43,139 bases of DNA, from assembly GCA_949299455.1 (NCBI GenBank), contig CASGAN010000012.1:1-43139 (forward strand), read 5' to 3'. The notes beneath the pieces were generated by a model. It ran no database searches. It saw only the letters and a list, made by a program, of their open reading frames with translations, and was not told the origin of the DNA. The stretch is from an uncultured Oscillospiraceae bacterium (GTDB taxonomy: Bacteria; Bacillota; Clostridia; Oscillospirales; Ruminococcaceae). The position numbers and the translations under genes are program-made. Positions 18,417 through 26,518 of this stretch are shown in pieces (the first letter of the stretch is position 1; each line of letters opens with the position of its first letter).

Positions 18417-19553
18417 TTGATCCCCAATACCCCGCCGATGGGCTGGAATTCCTGGAATACATTTGCGCACAACATCGGTGAGAAACTGATTCTCGAGAGC
18501 GCAGACCGCATGGTCGAAAGCGGAATGCGCGACGCAGGCTACCGCTATCTTGTCATCGATGACTGCTGGGCAAAACGCGAGCGCGACGAAAACGGCCGAT
18601 TGGTTCCCGATCCGGAGAAATTCCCCCACGGCATGCGTTATGTCGCCGATTATGTGCATGAAAAAGGACTGCTGTTCGGCATGTATTCCTGCGCGGGCAT
18701 GATGACGTGCGCCGGCTATCCGGGCAGCTTCGGCTATGAATTTGTGGATGCCGCCACCTTTGCGGAATGGGGCGTTGACTTCTTAAAATACGACTACTGC
18801 TATAAACCCGCACACGCGGACGGTGCAACACTCTACCGCCGTATGGGAACTGCACTGCGTAACTGCGGCAGGGACATTTTGTTCTCGGCATGCAGCTGGG
18901 GTGCCGATGATACGGCGCGGTGGATTCATACGACAGGTGCGGGCATGTGGCGTTCGACCCTCGACATCGTCGACGCATGGAAATCGGTGCATGATCTGCA
19001 CGCACAGCAGACAAAGCTGTTGCCGTACGGTGTAAAAGGCTGCTTTAACGATATGGACATGCTCGTCGTCGGCTTAAACGGTGTCGGTCATGTGGGACTG
19101 ACCGGCATGTCATTTGAGGAGTACAAGACACATTTTTCGCTCTGGGCAATGCTTTCTTCTCCGCTGATGGCAGGATGCGATCTTCGGACCATGACCGACG
19201 AAACAAAACAGATCTTGTTGAACAAAGACATGATTGCCATCAGTCAGGACCCGCTGTGCGCACAGCCGTATTTGGCAGGCGGACATCCGTGGCCGGATGC
19301 AAACGAGGATTATATCTGGGTGCGGTCACTCCAAAACGGCGATCTTGCCATCGGATTTTTCAACATGGGCGAAACCGACACGAACATGACGGTGAGCCTG
19401 TATGACCTCGGATTCGACAGCGGATGCGGCAAAACGCTCTCGCTGTTTGATGTGTGGAGCAAAGAAACGTCCCGTCCGGTAAACGGCAGCATTACCCATG
19501 CGGTGAAAGCGCATGAATGCGTTGTATACCGTGCAAGCGTGGTGGAGGCATGA
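18417..19553 (+). CDS. Alpha-galactosidase, glycoside hydrolase family 27
   Basis: A 378-residue retaining glycosidase with the GH27 start PPMGWNSWN, the nucleophile D126 in FLKYDYC and the acid/base D214 in CFNDMDML. A C-terminal beta-sandwich runs from about residue 285. There is no signal peptide, so it works inside the cell on imported oligosaccharides. GH27 also contains alpha-N-acetylgalactosaminidases and beta-L-arabinopyranosidases; the substrate cannot be fixed by eye. The start is TTG 18417, the codon matching the family N-terminus, with AGCGAGG upstream. The end overlaps the zinc-ribbon gene (ATGA). Confidence 0.9.
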   Translation: MIPNTPPMGWNSWNTFAHNIGEKLILESADRMVESGMRDAGYRYLVIDDCWAKRERDENGRLVPDPEKFPHGMRYVADYVHEKGLLFGMYSCAGMMTCAGYPGSFGYEFVDAATFAEWGVDFLKYDYCYKPAHADGATLYRRMGTALRNCGRDILFSACSWGADDTARWIHTTGAGMWRSTLDIVDAWKSVHDLHAQQTKLLPYGVKGCFNDMDMLVVGLNGVGHVGLTGMSFEEYKTHFSLWAMLSSPLMAGCDLRTMTDETKQILLNKDMIAISQDPLCAQPYLAGGHPWPDANEDYIWVRSLQNGDLAIGFFNMGETDTNMTVSLYDLGFDSGCGKTLSLFDVWSKETSRPVNGSITHAVKAHECVVYRASVVEA

Positions 19554-19744
19554 GTGCTGTGTGCAGAACGTGCGGCGCACCGCTTTCAAACGACGAAATC
19601 GGACTTTACAAAAAGCTTGTGAGCCGCCGCGCAGAGGATTTTTTGTGCATTCGGTGTCTTGCAGAGACGTTTTCCTGTGACGAAGCGCTCCTGCGTGAGA
19701 AAATCAAACAGTTTAAAGAATCGGGCTGTATGCTCTTTGTGTGA
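19550..19744 (+). CDS. Small zinc-ribbon protein
   Basis: A 64-residue protein with two CxxC pairs, CRTCGAPLS and CIRCLAETF, about 30 residues apart, a likely four-cysteine zinc ribbon. A helical tail follows, ending FKESGCMLFV. The start at 19550 lies inside the stop of the alpha-galactosidase gene (ATGA) with GTGGAGG upstream, so the two are translationally coupled. I do not recognise a named family. Confidence 0.7.
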   Translation: MSAVCRTCGAPLSNDEIGLYKKLVSRRAEDFLCIRCLAETFSCDEALLREKIKQFKESGCMLFV

Positions 19745-19745
19745 T

Positions 19746-19778
19746 AAAAAACCGGTGAAGTTTTTCACCGGTTTTTTG
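19746..19778 (+). terminator. Terminator of the GH27 operon
   Basis: Perfect arms AAAACCGGTGAA (19748-19759) and TTCACCGGTTTT (19764-19775) with a T6 tail. Confidence 0.9.
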
Positions 19779-19802
19779 CTTTTTATAAGACCATAAACAT
19801 CA

Positions 19803-19831
19803 TTGCTTTTTTGGATTCATGGGATTACAAT
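19803..19831 (+). promoter_or_regulatory. Promoter of the deformylase-like operon
   Basis: TTGCTT (19803-19808), a 17-base spacer and TACAAT (19826-19831), 31 bases before the ATG at 19863. Confidence 0.65.
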
Positions 19832-19862
19832 AAGAGAAATACAGAACATTGCAGGAGGAAAC

Positions 19863-20273
19863 ATGGTAAGAGAGATTTGCAAAGACGAAGCGGTGCTGTC
19901 GATGCCGTCGGTGCCGGCAACAGAGGCCGATCGCGCGGTAGCGGAAGATTTGCTCGAAACACTCAAAGCGCACAAGGCAGGATGCGTGGGCATGGCGGCC
20001 AACATGATCGGTGTGAATAAGCGGATCATCGCGTTTGAGCACGAGGGCGGCTACCGGGTGATGTTCAATCCGCAGATCATCAAGCATAAGTCGCCGTATG
20101 AGGCGGAGGAAGGCTGTCTGTCCTTGTCCGGCACACGCAAAACAAAGCGCTATGCGTCGATCAAGGTGCAGTATCAAAACGAGTCGTTTGCAACGCGGTT
20201 TCAAACGTTTACCGGCTTTTGTGCGCAGATCATTCAGCATGAGATCGACCACTGCGACGGCATTCTGATTTAA
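19863..20273 (+). CDS. Peptide deformylase-like metalloenzyme with altered motif 1
   Basis: A 136-residue protein of the PDF fold, whose members remove the formyl group from nascent proteins. The metal site is complete: C85 in EEGCLS, H126 and H130 in QHEIDH with catalytic E127. Motif 1, normally GxGxAAxQ, reads CVGMAANM here, so the conserved glutamine that binds the substrate carbonyl is Met48. It is also shorter than housekeeping enzymes. The start is at 19863 (GCAGGAGG upstream). It heads a run with SDR and flavodoxin genes. It could be an accessory PDF-like enzyme rather than the essential deformylase. Confidence 0.8.
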   Translation: MVREICKDEAVLSMPSVPATEADRAVAEDLLETLKAHKAGCVGMAANMIGVNKRIIAFEHEGGYRVMFNPQIIKHKSPYEAEEGCLSLSGTRKTKRYASIKVQYQNESFATRFQTFTGFCAQIIQHEIDHCDGILI

Positions 20274-20296
20274 AAATAAGAAAGGAACGATCGAGG

Positions 20297-21010
20297 ATGT
20301 TTTGTGATCGGGTTGCCGTCGTGACGGGCGGCGCAAAAGGCATCGGAAAATCGATTGCCGAGCAGTTTTCTCTGGCAGGTGCGCATGTGTGCGTGATCGA
20401 CCTTTTGCCAAACGATGGATTTGTCGGCGATATCGGCGAGCAGGCGGTGCTTGAATCGTTTGCCAAAACGGTGATCGACACATACGGACGGGTTGATTTT
20501 CTCATCAACAACGCACTGCCGCTTATGAAGGGCATCGACGACTGCACTTATGACGAGTTTTTATATGCACAGCGCGTCGGCGTGGCGGCACCGTTTTATC
20601 TTGCGAAGCTGTTTTCGCCGTATTTTGCACCGGGCGCGAGCATTGTGAACATCTCCTCCTCGCGCGACCGCATGAGCCAGCCGCAAACGGAGAGCTATTC
20701 CGCGGCAAAAGGCGGCATTTCAGCACTGACCCATGCGCTTGCGATGAGCTTTGCCGGACGGGTGCGCGTCAATGCCGTGGCACCGGGGTGGATTGACACA
20801 ACGGGCACGGTCTATACAGGCGCAGATGCATCACAGCATCCGGCAGGACGTGTGGGCAATCCGCTTGATATTGCGAATATGGTGCTGTATTTGTGCTCGG
20901 AGCAGGCAGGATTTATCACCGGTGAAACGATTTACATCGACGGCGGCATGACACGCCAGATGATCTATCATGGCGACTGCGGCTGGACGCTGGGAGGACA
21001 ACCGGAATGA
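20297..21010 (+). CDS. Short-chain dehydrogenase/reductase (SDR)
   Basis: A 237-residue classical SDR: nucleotide motif TGGAKGIG (about 11-18), INNA, active-site Ser in NISSS, and the Tyr/Lys pair in YSAAKG. It would reduce or oxidise a carbonyl or hydroxyl with NAD(P); the substrate is unknown. The chain ends with an atypical tail after IYIDGGMTRQM. It starts 24 bases after the deformylase-like gene and overlaps the flavodoxin start by four bases, suggesting joint expression with that redox protein. Confidence 0.88.
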   Translation: MFCDRVAVVTGGAKGIGKSIAEQFSLAGAHVCVIDLLPNDGFVGDIGEQAVLESFAKTVIDTYGRVDFLINNALPLMKGIDDCTYDEFLYAQRVGVAAPFYLAKLFSPYFAPGASIVNISSSRDRMSQPQTESYSAAKGGISALTHALAMSFAGRVRVNAVAPGWIDTTGTVYTGADASQHPAGRVGNPLDIANMVLYLCSEQAGFITGETIYIDGGMTRQMIYHGDCGWTLGGQPE

Positions 21011-21471
21011 AAACGGCAATCTGCTACTATTCGGCGCATCATCATAACACCTTAAAAGTCATTCGCGCAATGACAGACAGCTATGACGTCGATCTCATTG
21101 ATGTCACCAAAACGGATACCGCCGATTTGTCCGGCTATGACTTGGTCGGATTTGCATCGGGGATTTACGGTTTTGCGCCGCATGAAAAGGTGACACAGTT
21201 TGCACAGCAGTTTCTTTTGCCGCACACGCCGACCTTTTTTGTGTATACGTACGGCTTGCAAAAAGGTACTGGGACAAAACCGCTCCGAGCAGCGGCCGCG
21301 GCGGCAGATGCGGTGGTGCTCGGAGAATACGGATGCAAGGGATACGACACATTCGGCCCGTTTAAGCTTATAGGCGGCACGGCGAAAGGCCACCCGGACG
21401 CACAGGACTTGTCTAAGGCGCGCGCGTTCTTTGAACGTCTGTACCAAACGGTGTCAGCGGAAAAGAAATAA
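21007..21471 (+). CDS. Flavodoxin family protein
   Basis: A 154-residue flavodoxin-like protein beginning AICYYSAHHHNT, the FMN phosphate loop in an unusual His-rich form (usual T/SxTGNT). The FMN-contacting loops FASGIYGF and TYGLQKGTG follow. It is coupled to the SDR gene by an ATGA overlap, so it may be an electron carrier in the same unknown reaction. A hairpin terminator follows two bases after the stop. Confidence 0.82.
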   Translation: MKTAICYYSAHHHNTLKVIRAMTDSYDVDLIDVTKTDTADLSGYDLVGFASGIYGFAPHEKVTQFAQQFLLPHTPTFFVYTYGLQKGTGTKPLRAAAAAADAVVLGEYGCKGYDTFGPFKLIGGTAKGHPDAQDLSKARAFFERLYQTVSAEKK

Positions 21472-21472
21472 A

Positions 21473-21508
21473 AAAACACACGATGCGTGTTGATGCATCG
21501 TGTGTTTT
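21473..21508. terminator. Bidirectional terminator between flavodoxin and antiporter genes
   Basis: Perfect 14-base arms (21473-21486 and 21495-21508) with A and T tails serve both convergent genes. Confidence 0.9.
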
Positions 21509-21512
21509 TGCG

Positions 21513-22715
21513 TTATGCGGATTCTTTTTGCAGACAGCGTTTGTAAGAGACGTCGATGCCGATGGCGCCGAGCGGTGCGGTGATCAGAATGCCCAGCACG
21601 GCAACCGACAGAATGATCTGTCCGCAGGCAAGTCCCATGGCAAGCGGTACAGAACCGATTGCCGCCTGCACAGTGGCTTTCGGCAGGTAGGACAGCACAC
21701 AGAAAAGCCGTTCCTTTTTTGAAAGCGGTGTTTTGACAAGACACAGCCATACACCCGCCGACCGGAATAAAAGCGCGATGAGGATCATCAAAACGGCAGG
21801 AATTCCGGCCGTCAGCGTGTAGCGGATATCGACTGCCGCACCGACCAAAACGAATAAAATCACCTCGGCGGCAATCCAAAGCTTGCCGAATTTTTCGCTT
21901 AAGCGCTTGGAAACAAAGGCGGTGCTTTTTAATTTGAGCACACATGCCATGCTCATGACAGCCAGCAGTCCCGAAACGGACACGATCGGTTTTAACCACG
22001 TTTCGGCGGCAACGAGCAGAAACGATGCGCCCAGCACGACAACGACCTTTGTGCTGTTGCGGACACAGTGTTTGTGCGCATATGCCGTTTCAAAAAAGAG
22101 ACCGAGCAAATATCCGGCCGCCGCGCCCAGAAGAATGCCGAGCACAATCGAAACGGGAATATTCACAAAGTCGATGACACGTGCACTGCCGCCCTGTGCC
22201 ATGCTCAAAAACGTTGAAAATAAGACGATGACGAAGATGTCGTCACACGATGCACCCGCCATGATGAGCTGGGGGATGTGCTTGTCCGTGCCGTATTTGG
22301 TTTCGATCAGGCGCACCATGCGCGGCACGACAACGGCAGGCGAAACGGCGCTCAGCACCGCACCCATCAGCGCGGCTTCGAGATGACTGACCGGCAGAAG
22401 CATCGGTGCAAAGAGGAAAAACGCGAGAATTTCACAGCTTGCCGGCACAAAAGACATGAGAATTGCGGGCCGTCCGACCTTTCTTAAATCGTCAAGGTTT
22501 AAGGAAAGTCCCGCCTTTAACAGAATGATGATGAGCGCCATTTGCCTAAGCTGTGCGGAAATCGACAGCATTTCGGGTGCCAATAGGTCGAGCACATACG
22601 GCCCTAACACAATGCCGGTAAACAGCATGCCGATGATGCGCGGCAGTTTTAAAAACTGGCAGATACCCGCCATTGACAGACCGACCAAAAAGATGAGAGC
22701 GAGTGATGTTAACAT
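21513..22715 (-). CDS. Cation:proton antiporter under fluoride riboswitch control
   Basis: A 400-residue membrane protein of the CPA family with about 12 hydrophobic segments and the paired aspartates D158-D159 in GASCDDIF, the ion-binding site of electrogenic antiporters. The chain has the transport domain only, without RCK or UspA extensions. CATAAGGAGG precedes the ATG at 22715. The upstream leader is a fluoride riboswitch; Na+/H+ antiporter genes are known members of this regulon, so a role in fluoride tolerance or in restoring ion balance under fluoride is inferred. The transported cation is not known. Confidence 0.88.
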   Translation of the reverse strand: MLTSLALIFLVGLSMAGICQFLKLPRIIGMLFTGIVLGPYVLDLLAPEMLSISAQLRQMALIIILLKAGLSLNLDDLRKVGRPAILMSFVPASCEILAFFLFAPMLLPVSHLEAALMGAVLSAVSPAVVVPRMVRLIETKYGTDKHIPQLIMAGASCDDIFVIVLFSTFLSMAQGGSARVIDFVNIPVSIVLGILLGAAAGYLLGLFFETAYAHKHCVRNSTKVVVVLGASFLLVAAETWLKPIVSVSGLLAVMSMACVLKLKSTAFVSKRLSEKFGKLWIAAEVILFVLVGAAVDIRYTLTAGIPAVLMILIALLFRSAGVWLCLVKTPLSKKERLFCVLSYLPKATVQAAIGSVPLAMGLACGQIILSVAVLGILITAPLGAIGIDVSYKRCLQKESA

Positions 22716-22735
22716 GAAAATCCTCCTTATGCCGC

Positions 22736-22834
22736 AAAAAAGCCGATGATTTCTGCGACAATCAAAATCACAGAAGTCATCAGCTTAAAAAAACAAGCGG
22801 TTTCGGTTTCCCGGGGGAGTACTTCATTCCCTGC
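22736..22834 (-). promoter_or_regulatory. Fluoride riboswitch (crcB motif) with overlapping terminator
   Basis: Reading the minus strand from 22831: GGGAAUG-AAGUA-CUCCC, a small CGG-GAAA-CCG insert, AAACCGC, a GCUU/AAGC stem, then GCUGAUG-ACUUCU. This matches the crcB consensus (GGCGAUG.., AAACYGC, GCUGAUG), including the long-range pairing AAGU with ACUU. The 3' part of the aptamer is also the 5' arm of a terminator (22784-22768 with 22758-22742, then U6). Ligand binding should therefore block termination and switch the antiporter on. Confidence 0.87.
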
Positions 22835-22839
22835 CGCTT

Positions 22840-22869
22840 ATTGTATGCGGTTTTTGTTCGTTTGTCAAC
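22840..22869 (-). promoter_or_regulatory. Promoter of the riboswitch-antiporter transcript
   Basis: On the minus strand TTGACA (22869-22864), an 18-base spacer and TACAAT (22845-22840). The start would fall at about 22833, at the 5' edge of the aptamer. Confidence 0.82.
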
Positions 22870-22873
22870 TGGT

Positions 22874-24652
22874 TTATTCCGCTTTTTCGTACGTTTCAAA
22901 CTGCGCGTAATAGAGTTTTGCGTAAAATCCGCCTTTTGCCATCAGTTCTTCATGCGTGCCCTGTTCTTCGATATCTCCGTTTCGGATCACCAGAATATTG
23001 TCCGCATTTTTGATGGTGGACAGCCGGTGGGCAATGACAAAGCACGTTTTCCCGCGCATCAGCTCACGCATCGCCGACTGGATCTGCTGTTCGGTGCGGG
23101 TGTCCACGTTTGAGGTTGCCTCGTCGAGAATCAGCATATGGGCATCTAACAGCATGGCACGTGCGATGGTCAGAAGCTGTTTTTGTCCCTTTGAAATATT
23201 GATGCCGTTGTCACTTAAAACAGTCTGATATCCGTCGGGCAAACTTTCGATATAGTCGTGGATTTTTGCCGCCTTTGCCGCTTTTACGACCTCTTCCATC
23301 GTGGCATTTTCTTTTCCGTATGCGATGTTTTCAAAAATCGTGCCGTAAAACAGCCAGGTGTCCTGCAACACCATCGAGTATGCGCCGCGCAGACTGCTGC
23401 GGGTCACATGATAGATGTCGTTTTGGTCGACATAGATGGTGCCGCTGTCTGCATCGTAAAAGCGCATGAGCAGGTTGATGAGCGTCGTTTTTCCCGCACC
23501 GGTCGGACCGACGATTGCCACAAGACTGCCGGGTTTGGCGTGCATGTTAAAATCATGGATGATCGTTTTCTGCGGCACATAGCCAAACGATATATGCTCG
23601 GCATCCACTTCGCCGCGCACATCGGTCAGTACCGCCGCATCCGATTGGTCGGGCATCTCGGGTGCTTCGTCCATCAGCCGGAACACACGCTCCGCCGCGG
23701 CAAACGCCGACTGCAATTCGCCGATGATGTTGGCGATTTCGTTGATCGGGCCGGAGAATTTGCGCGAATACTGCACAAACGACGAGATGTTGCCAAGTCC
23801 GACACTGCCGTTTAAATACATCAGCGCGCCGAATACGCTCACAAACACAAGCGAGAGATTGTTGATGAAGTTGACGGAAGGACCGGTCAGCGTGCCGTAA
23901 TATTCGGCCTTGTTGTATGCCGAAACGGCTTCGCGGTTCTTTTTGTCAAACCGTTCGATCACCTTCTGCTCCTGACCGTAGGCCTTTGTCGTCTTTTGGC
24001 CGCCGATCATCTCCTCGACAAAGCCGTTTAATTCGCCGAGCTTTTTTGAGCGGGCACGAAACAGCGGCCGCACGCGCTTTGTGATGAATTTTGTGAACAC
24101 GATCGAGAGCGGAATCGTCACGACGAACACCAGCACGAGCACAGGCGCAATGCTCAGCATCATAACAAGCGAAAACACGACGATGACAATGCTCTGCAAT
24201 ACCTGCAAGAGATCGTTTGAAAACGACTGGTTCACCGTGTCAATGTCATAGGAAATGACGCTGATGATGTCGCCTGTCTGATACCGGTCAAAAAAGCTGA
24301 CCGGCAGTGCGGAGAGCTTTTCGAATACGTCTTTTCGCATGTCGTAGATGACATGGCGGCTCAATCGGATCATCAGCAGTGACAGCGCATACGATAAAAT
24401 GGCCGATACAATGTAAAACACCGTCATGAGTCCCACATAGTAAAGAACGCGGGGGAAATCGACTTGTCCGGTGTCAACGCCCATCGCGTCGATGGCGCTG
24501 CCGGAAAGCTTTGGGCCGAACAGCGCTAAAATGTTGCTTGAAAACATACAGACAAGCGCTAAGAGGATGAGCAGCTTATGGCGGCTTAAATATTGCCACA
24601 GCCTGCCGATCAGAACCGTTTTTTTCTGCTTTTCGCCCTGTTTTTTAAGCAT
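22874..24652 (-). CDS. ABC exporter subunit, membrane domain plus ATPase (second of a pair)
   Basis: A 592-residue half-transporter with six N-terminal helices and a C-terminal ATPase. It shows Walker A GPTGAGKTT, the signature ISKGQKQLL in place of LSGGQ, and Walker B MLILDEATSNVD with the catalytic Glu present. The start at 24652 overlaps the stop of its partner by eight bases (ATGCTTAA), so the two are translated together and should form a heterodimer. The substrate is unknown; this class is often annotated as multidrug or lipid exporter. It lies downstream in the operon. Confidence 0.92.
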   Translation of the reverse strand: MLKKQGEKQKKTVLIGRLWQYLSRHKLLILLALVCMFSSNILALFGPKLSGSAIDAMGVDTGQVDFPRVLYYVGLMTVFYIVSAILSYALSLLMIRLSRHVIYDMRKDVFEKLSALPVSFFDRYQTGDIISVISYDIDTVNQSFSNDLLQVLQSIVIVVFSLVMMLSIAPVLVLVFVVTIPLSIVFTKFITKRVRPLFRARSKKLGELNGFVEEMIGGQKTTKAYGQEQKVIERFDKKNREAVSAYNKAEYYGTLTGPSVNFINNLSLVFVSVFGALMYLNGSVGLGNISSFVQYSRKFSGPINEIANIIGELQSAFAAAERVFRLMDEAPEMPDQSDAAVLTDVRGEVDAEHISFGYVPQKTIIHDFNMHAKPGSLVAIVGPTGAGKTTLINLLMRFYDADSGTIYVDQNDIYHVTRSSLRGAYSMVLQDTWLFYGTIFENIAYGKENATMEEVVKAAKAAKIHDYIESLPDGYQTVLSDNGINISKGQKQLLTIARAMLLDAHMLILDEATSNVDTRTEQQIQSAMRELMRGKTCFVIAHRLSTIKNADNILVIRNGDIEEQGTHEELMAKGGFYAKLYYAQFETYEKAE

Positions 24653-26378
24653 CCGTGTGCGCCCCCTCTCCCATCTGGCTTTCTGCAATTTCCTGATAGA
24701 CCGCACAGGTCTTCATGAGTGTATTGTGCGTGCCGCATCCGATTACACTGCCGTTTTCAAGTACGAGAATCATATCCGCACCTTTGATGGAGCTGATGCG
24801 CTGTGCGACGATAATTGAGGTTGTGCCGAAATGACGGCGGGAAAGTTCCCGGCGCAAAACGGCGTCTGTTTTGTAGTCGAGTGCGGACGATGCATCGTCA
24901 AGAATCAGGATTTCAGGCTTTGCCGCCAGTGCGCGCGCAATGAGCAGACGCTGTTTTTGTCCGCCGCTTAAGTTGTTGCCGCGGGCAAGCACACCGTAGT
25001 CCATGCCGACGGTGTCAATAAACTCCTGTGCCTGTGCCGCCTGTGCTGCGTCGGCAATTTCCTCGCGGGAAAGCGCGCGGAAATAGCGGATGTTTTCTTC
25101 GATTGTGTCGGCGAACAGAAAATCGTTTTGAAATACAACGCCGAATTTTTTCTGAAGCGCTGTGGATTCGATTGTGCGGATGTCTTTACCGTCAATCAGG
25201 ATACAGCCGCTGTCCACATCGTAAAACCGCATGAGCAGATTGATGATGGTGCTCTTGCCGCTGCCGGTCGCACCGATGATGCCGAGCGTCTGCCCGCGAT
25301 TAAGCGAAAAACTTAAATCCTTGACGTTTGCTTTGACCTTTTCATACGAAAAACACACATGGTCAAAGACAATGTGTGCAGGCGGCTCATCCGGTACTTC
25401 GGATTCTTTCTCGTCCGCCGGCTCAACTGTCAGATCCTGCGGCGTGCGCAGGACTTCGGCGATACGCTTTGCGGATGCCTCGCCCTTTGAACAGAGCACG
25501 AAAATCCGCGTGATGCCGAGCATGGCGTTTAGGATAATCGTAAAATAGTTTAAAAATGCGATGATGACGCCGGAGCTTGTGAGGCCCGCATTTAGCCGGA
25601 ATGCACCGACTGCAACAACGAGTGTGAGTCCCAGATTCAAAATCAGCGTCGAACCGGGATTTGTGATCGCCATGACATTGCCTGCATGTTGTTCCACGTC
25701 TGCAAGATCGTTGTTGACACGGTCATAGCGTGCGCGTTCGTATGACGATTTTGACAGCGCTTTGATGACGCGTGCGCCGGTGATGTTTTCCTGTACGACG
25801 CGCACCATCCGGTCAAGTACGCCCTGCTGTTTGGTATAAAGCGGGATACCTTTTTTCGTCACTGCATAGACGAGCACGGCGATGACCGGCAGTGTTAAAA
25901 GCAAAACCATCGTCAGTCCCGCATCCATAATCATCGTGATGATGATGCCGCCGACCAGCAGAATCGGACCGCGTACGCCAAGGCGCTGCATGCGTGCAAG
26001 CATTTGGTTTACGTTGTATGTATCGGTGGTCAGGCGAGACACCGCCGACGGGATGGTGAACCGGTCGAGCTGACGGGCAGACAAAAACGAGATTTTGTAA
26101 AACAGATCGTGCCGGATATGCTCGGTGATACTGCCGGACGATTTGGCAGCCATCCGGTTTGCGACCACGTTGCCCACAAGCGCAGTCACGGCGCACAGTG
26201 CCATCATGCCGCCCCACAAAAAAATTGCGCGCACATCGCCGGTCGGCACAATGTCGTCGATGATGGTTGCGAGAATGAGGGGAATGAACAGCTCGACAAT
26301 CGAAGCAATGAATTTGATGCTGAGCGTTACGGCAATATAGCCGAAAAACGGATGGAGATATTTCATGAGCGACCGCAT
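24645..26378 (-). CDS. ABC exporter subunit, membrane domain plus ATPase (first of a pair)
   Basis: A 577-residue half-transporter, six helices then an ATPase with Walker A GATGSGKST, a canonical signature LSGGQKQRL, and Walker B ILILDDASSALD. In Walker B the catalytic Glu is replaced by Asp, so the ATP site built on this subunit is degenerate, as in BmrC- or TM287-type partners. The start is ATG 26378 because AAAGGAG lies nine bases upstream; the ATG at 26387 abuts that site. It is first in the two-gene operon. Confidence 0.92.
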   Translation of the reverse strand: MRSLMKYLHPFFGYIAVTLSIKFIASIVELFIPLILATIIDDIVPTGDVRAIFLWGGMMALCAVTALVGNVVANRMAAKSSGSITEHIRHDLFYKISFLSARQLDRFTIPSAVSRLTTDTYNVNQMLARMQRLGVRGPILLVGGIIITMIMDAGLTMVLLLTLPVIAVLVYAVTKKGIPLYTKQQGVLDRMVRVVQENITGARVIKALSKSSYERARYDRVNNDLADVEQHAGNVMAITNPGSTLILNLGLTLVVAVGAFRLNAGLTSSGVIIAFLNYFTIILNAMLGITRIFVLCSKGEASAKRIAEVLRTPQDLTVEPADEKESEVPDEPPAHIVFDHVCFSYEKVKANVKDLSFSLNRGQTLGIIGATGSGKSTIINLLMRFYDVDSGCILIDGKDIRTIESTALQKKFGVVFQNDFLFADTIEENIRYFRALSREEIADAAQAAQAQEFIDTVGMDYGVLARGNNLSGGQKQRLLIARALAAKPEILILDDASSALDYKTDAVLRRELSRRHFGTTSIIVAQRISSIKGADMILVLENGSVIGCGTHNTLMKTCAVYQEIAESQMGEGAHTDA

Positions 26379-26403
26379 GGCGCACATCTCCTTTCTGAGA
26401 ATC

Positions 26404-26451
26404 GTACAATGAAGTACTTTTATTATACGCGCTTTTGCTTTTTTGTACAAT
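26404..26451 (-). promoter_or_regulatory. Promoter of the ABC exporter operon with flanking repeats
   Basis: On the minus strand TTGTAC (26450-26445), a 17-base spacer and TATAAT (26427-26422). GTACAAT occurs on the plus strand at 26404-26410 and again at 26445-26451, bracketing the promoter, which suggests a regulator site. Confidence 0.7.
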
Positions 26452-26474
26452 CGGCAAACGGTGCCGCGGTATAT

Positions 26475-26510
26475 AAAAAGCCGGAAGGAATCTCCTCCCG
26501 GCTTTTTATA
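26475..26510. terminator. Terminator downstream of the nitroreductase gene
   Basis: AAAAAGCCGG pairs with CCGGCTTTTT, with an inner AGGA/TCCT pairing. A and T runs on both sides allow function in either direction, here mainly for the minus-strand nitroreductase transcript. Confidence 0.8.
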
Positions 26511-26518
26511 TCTGTGTT

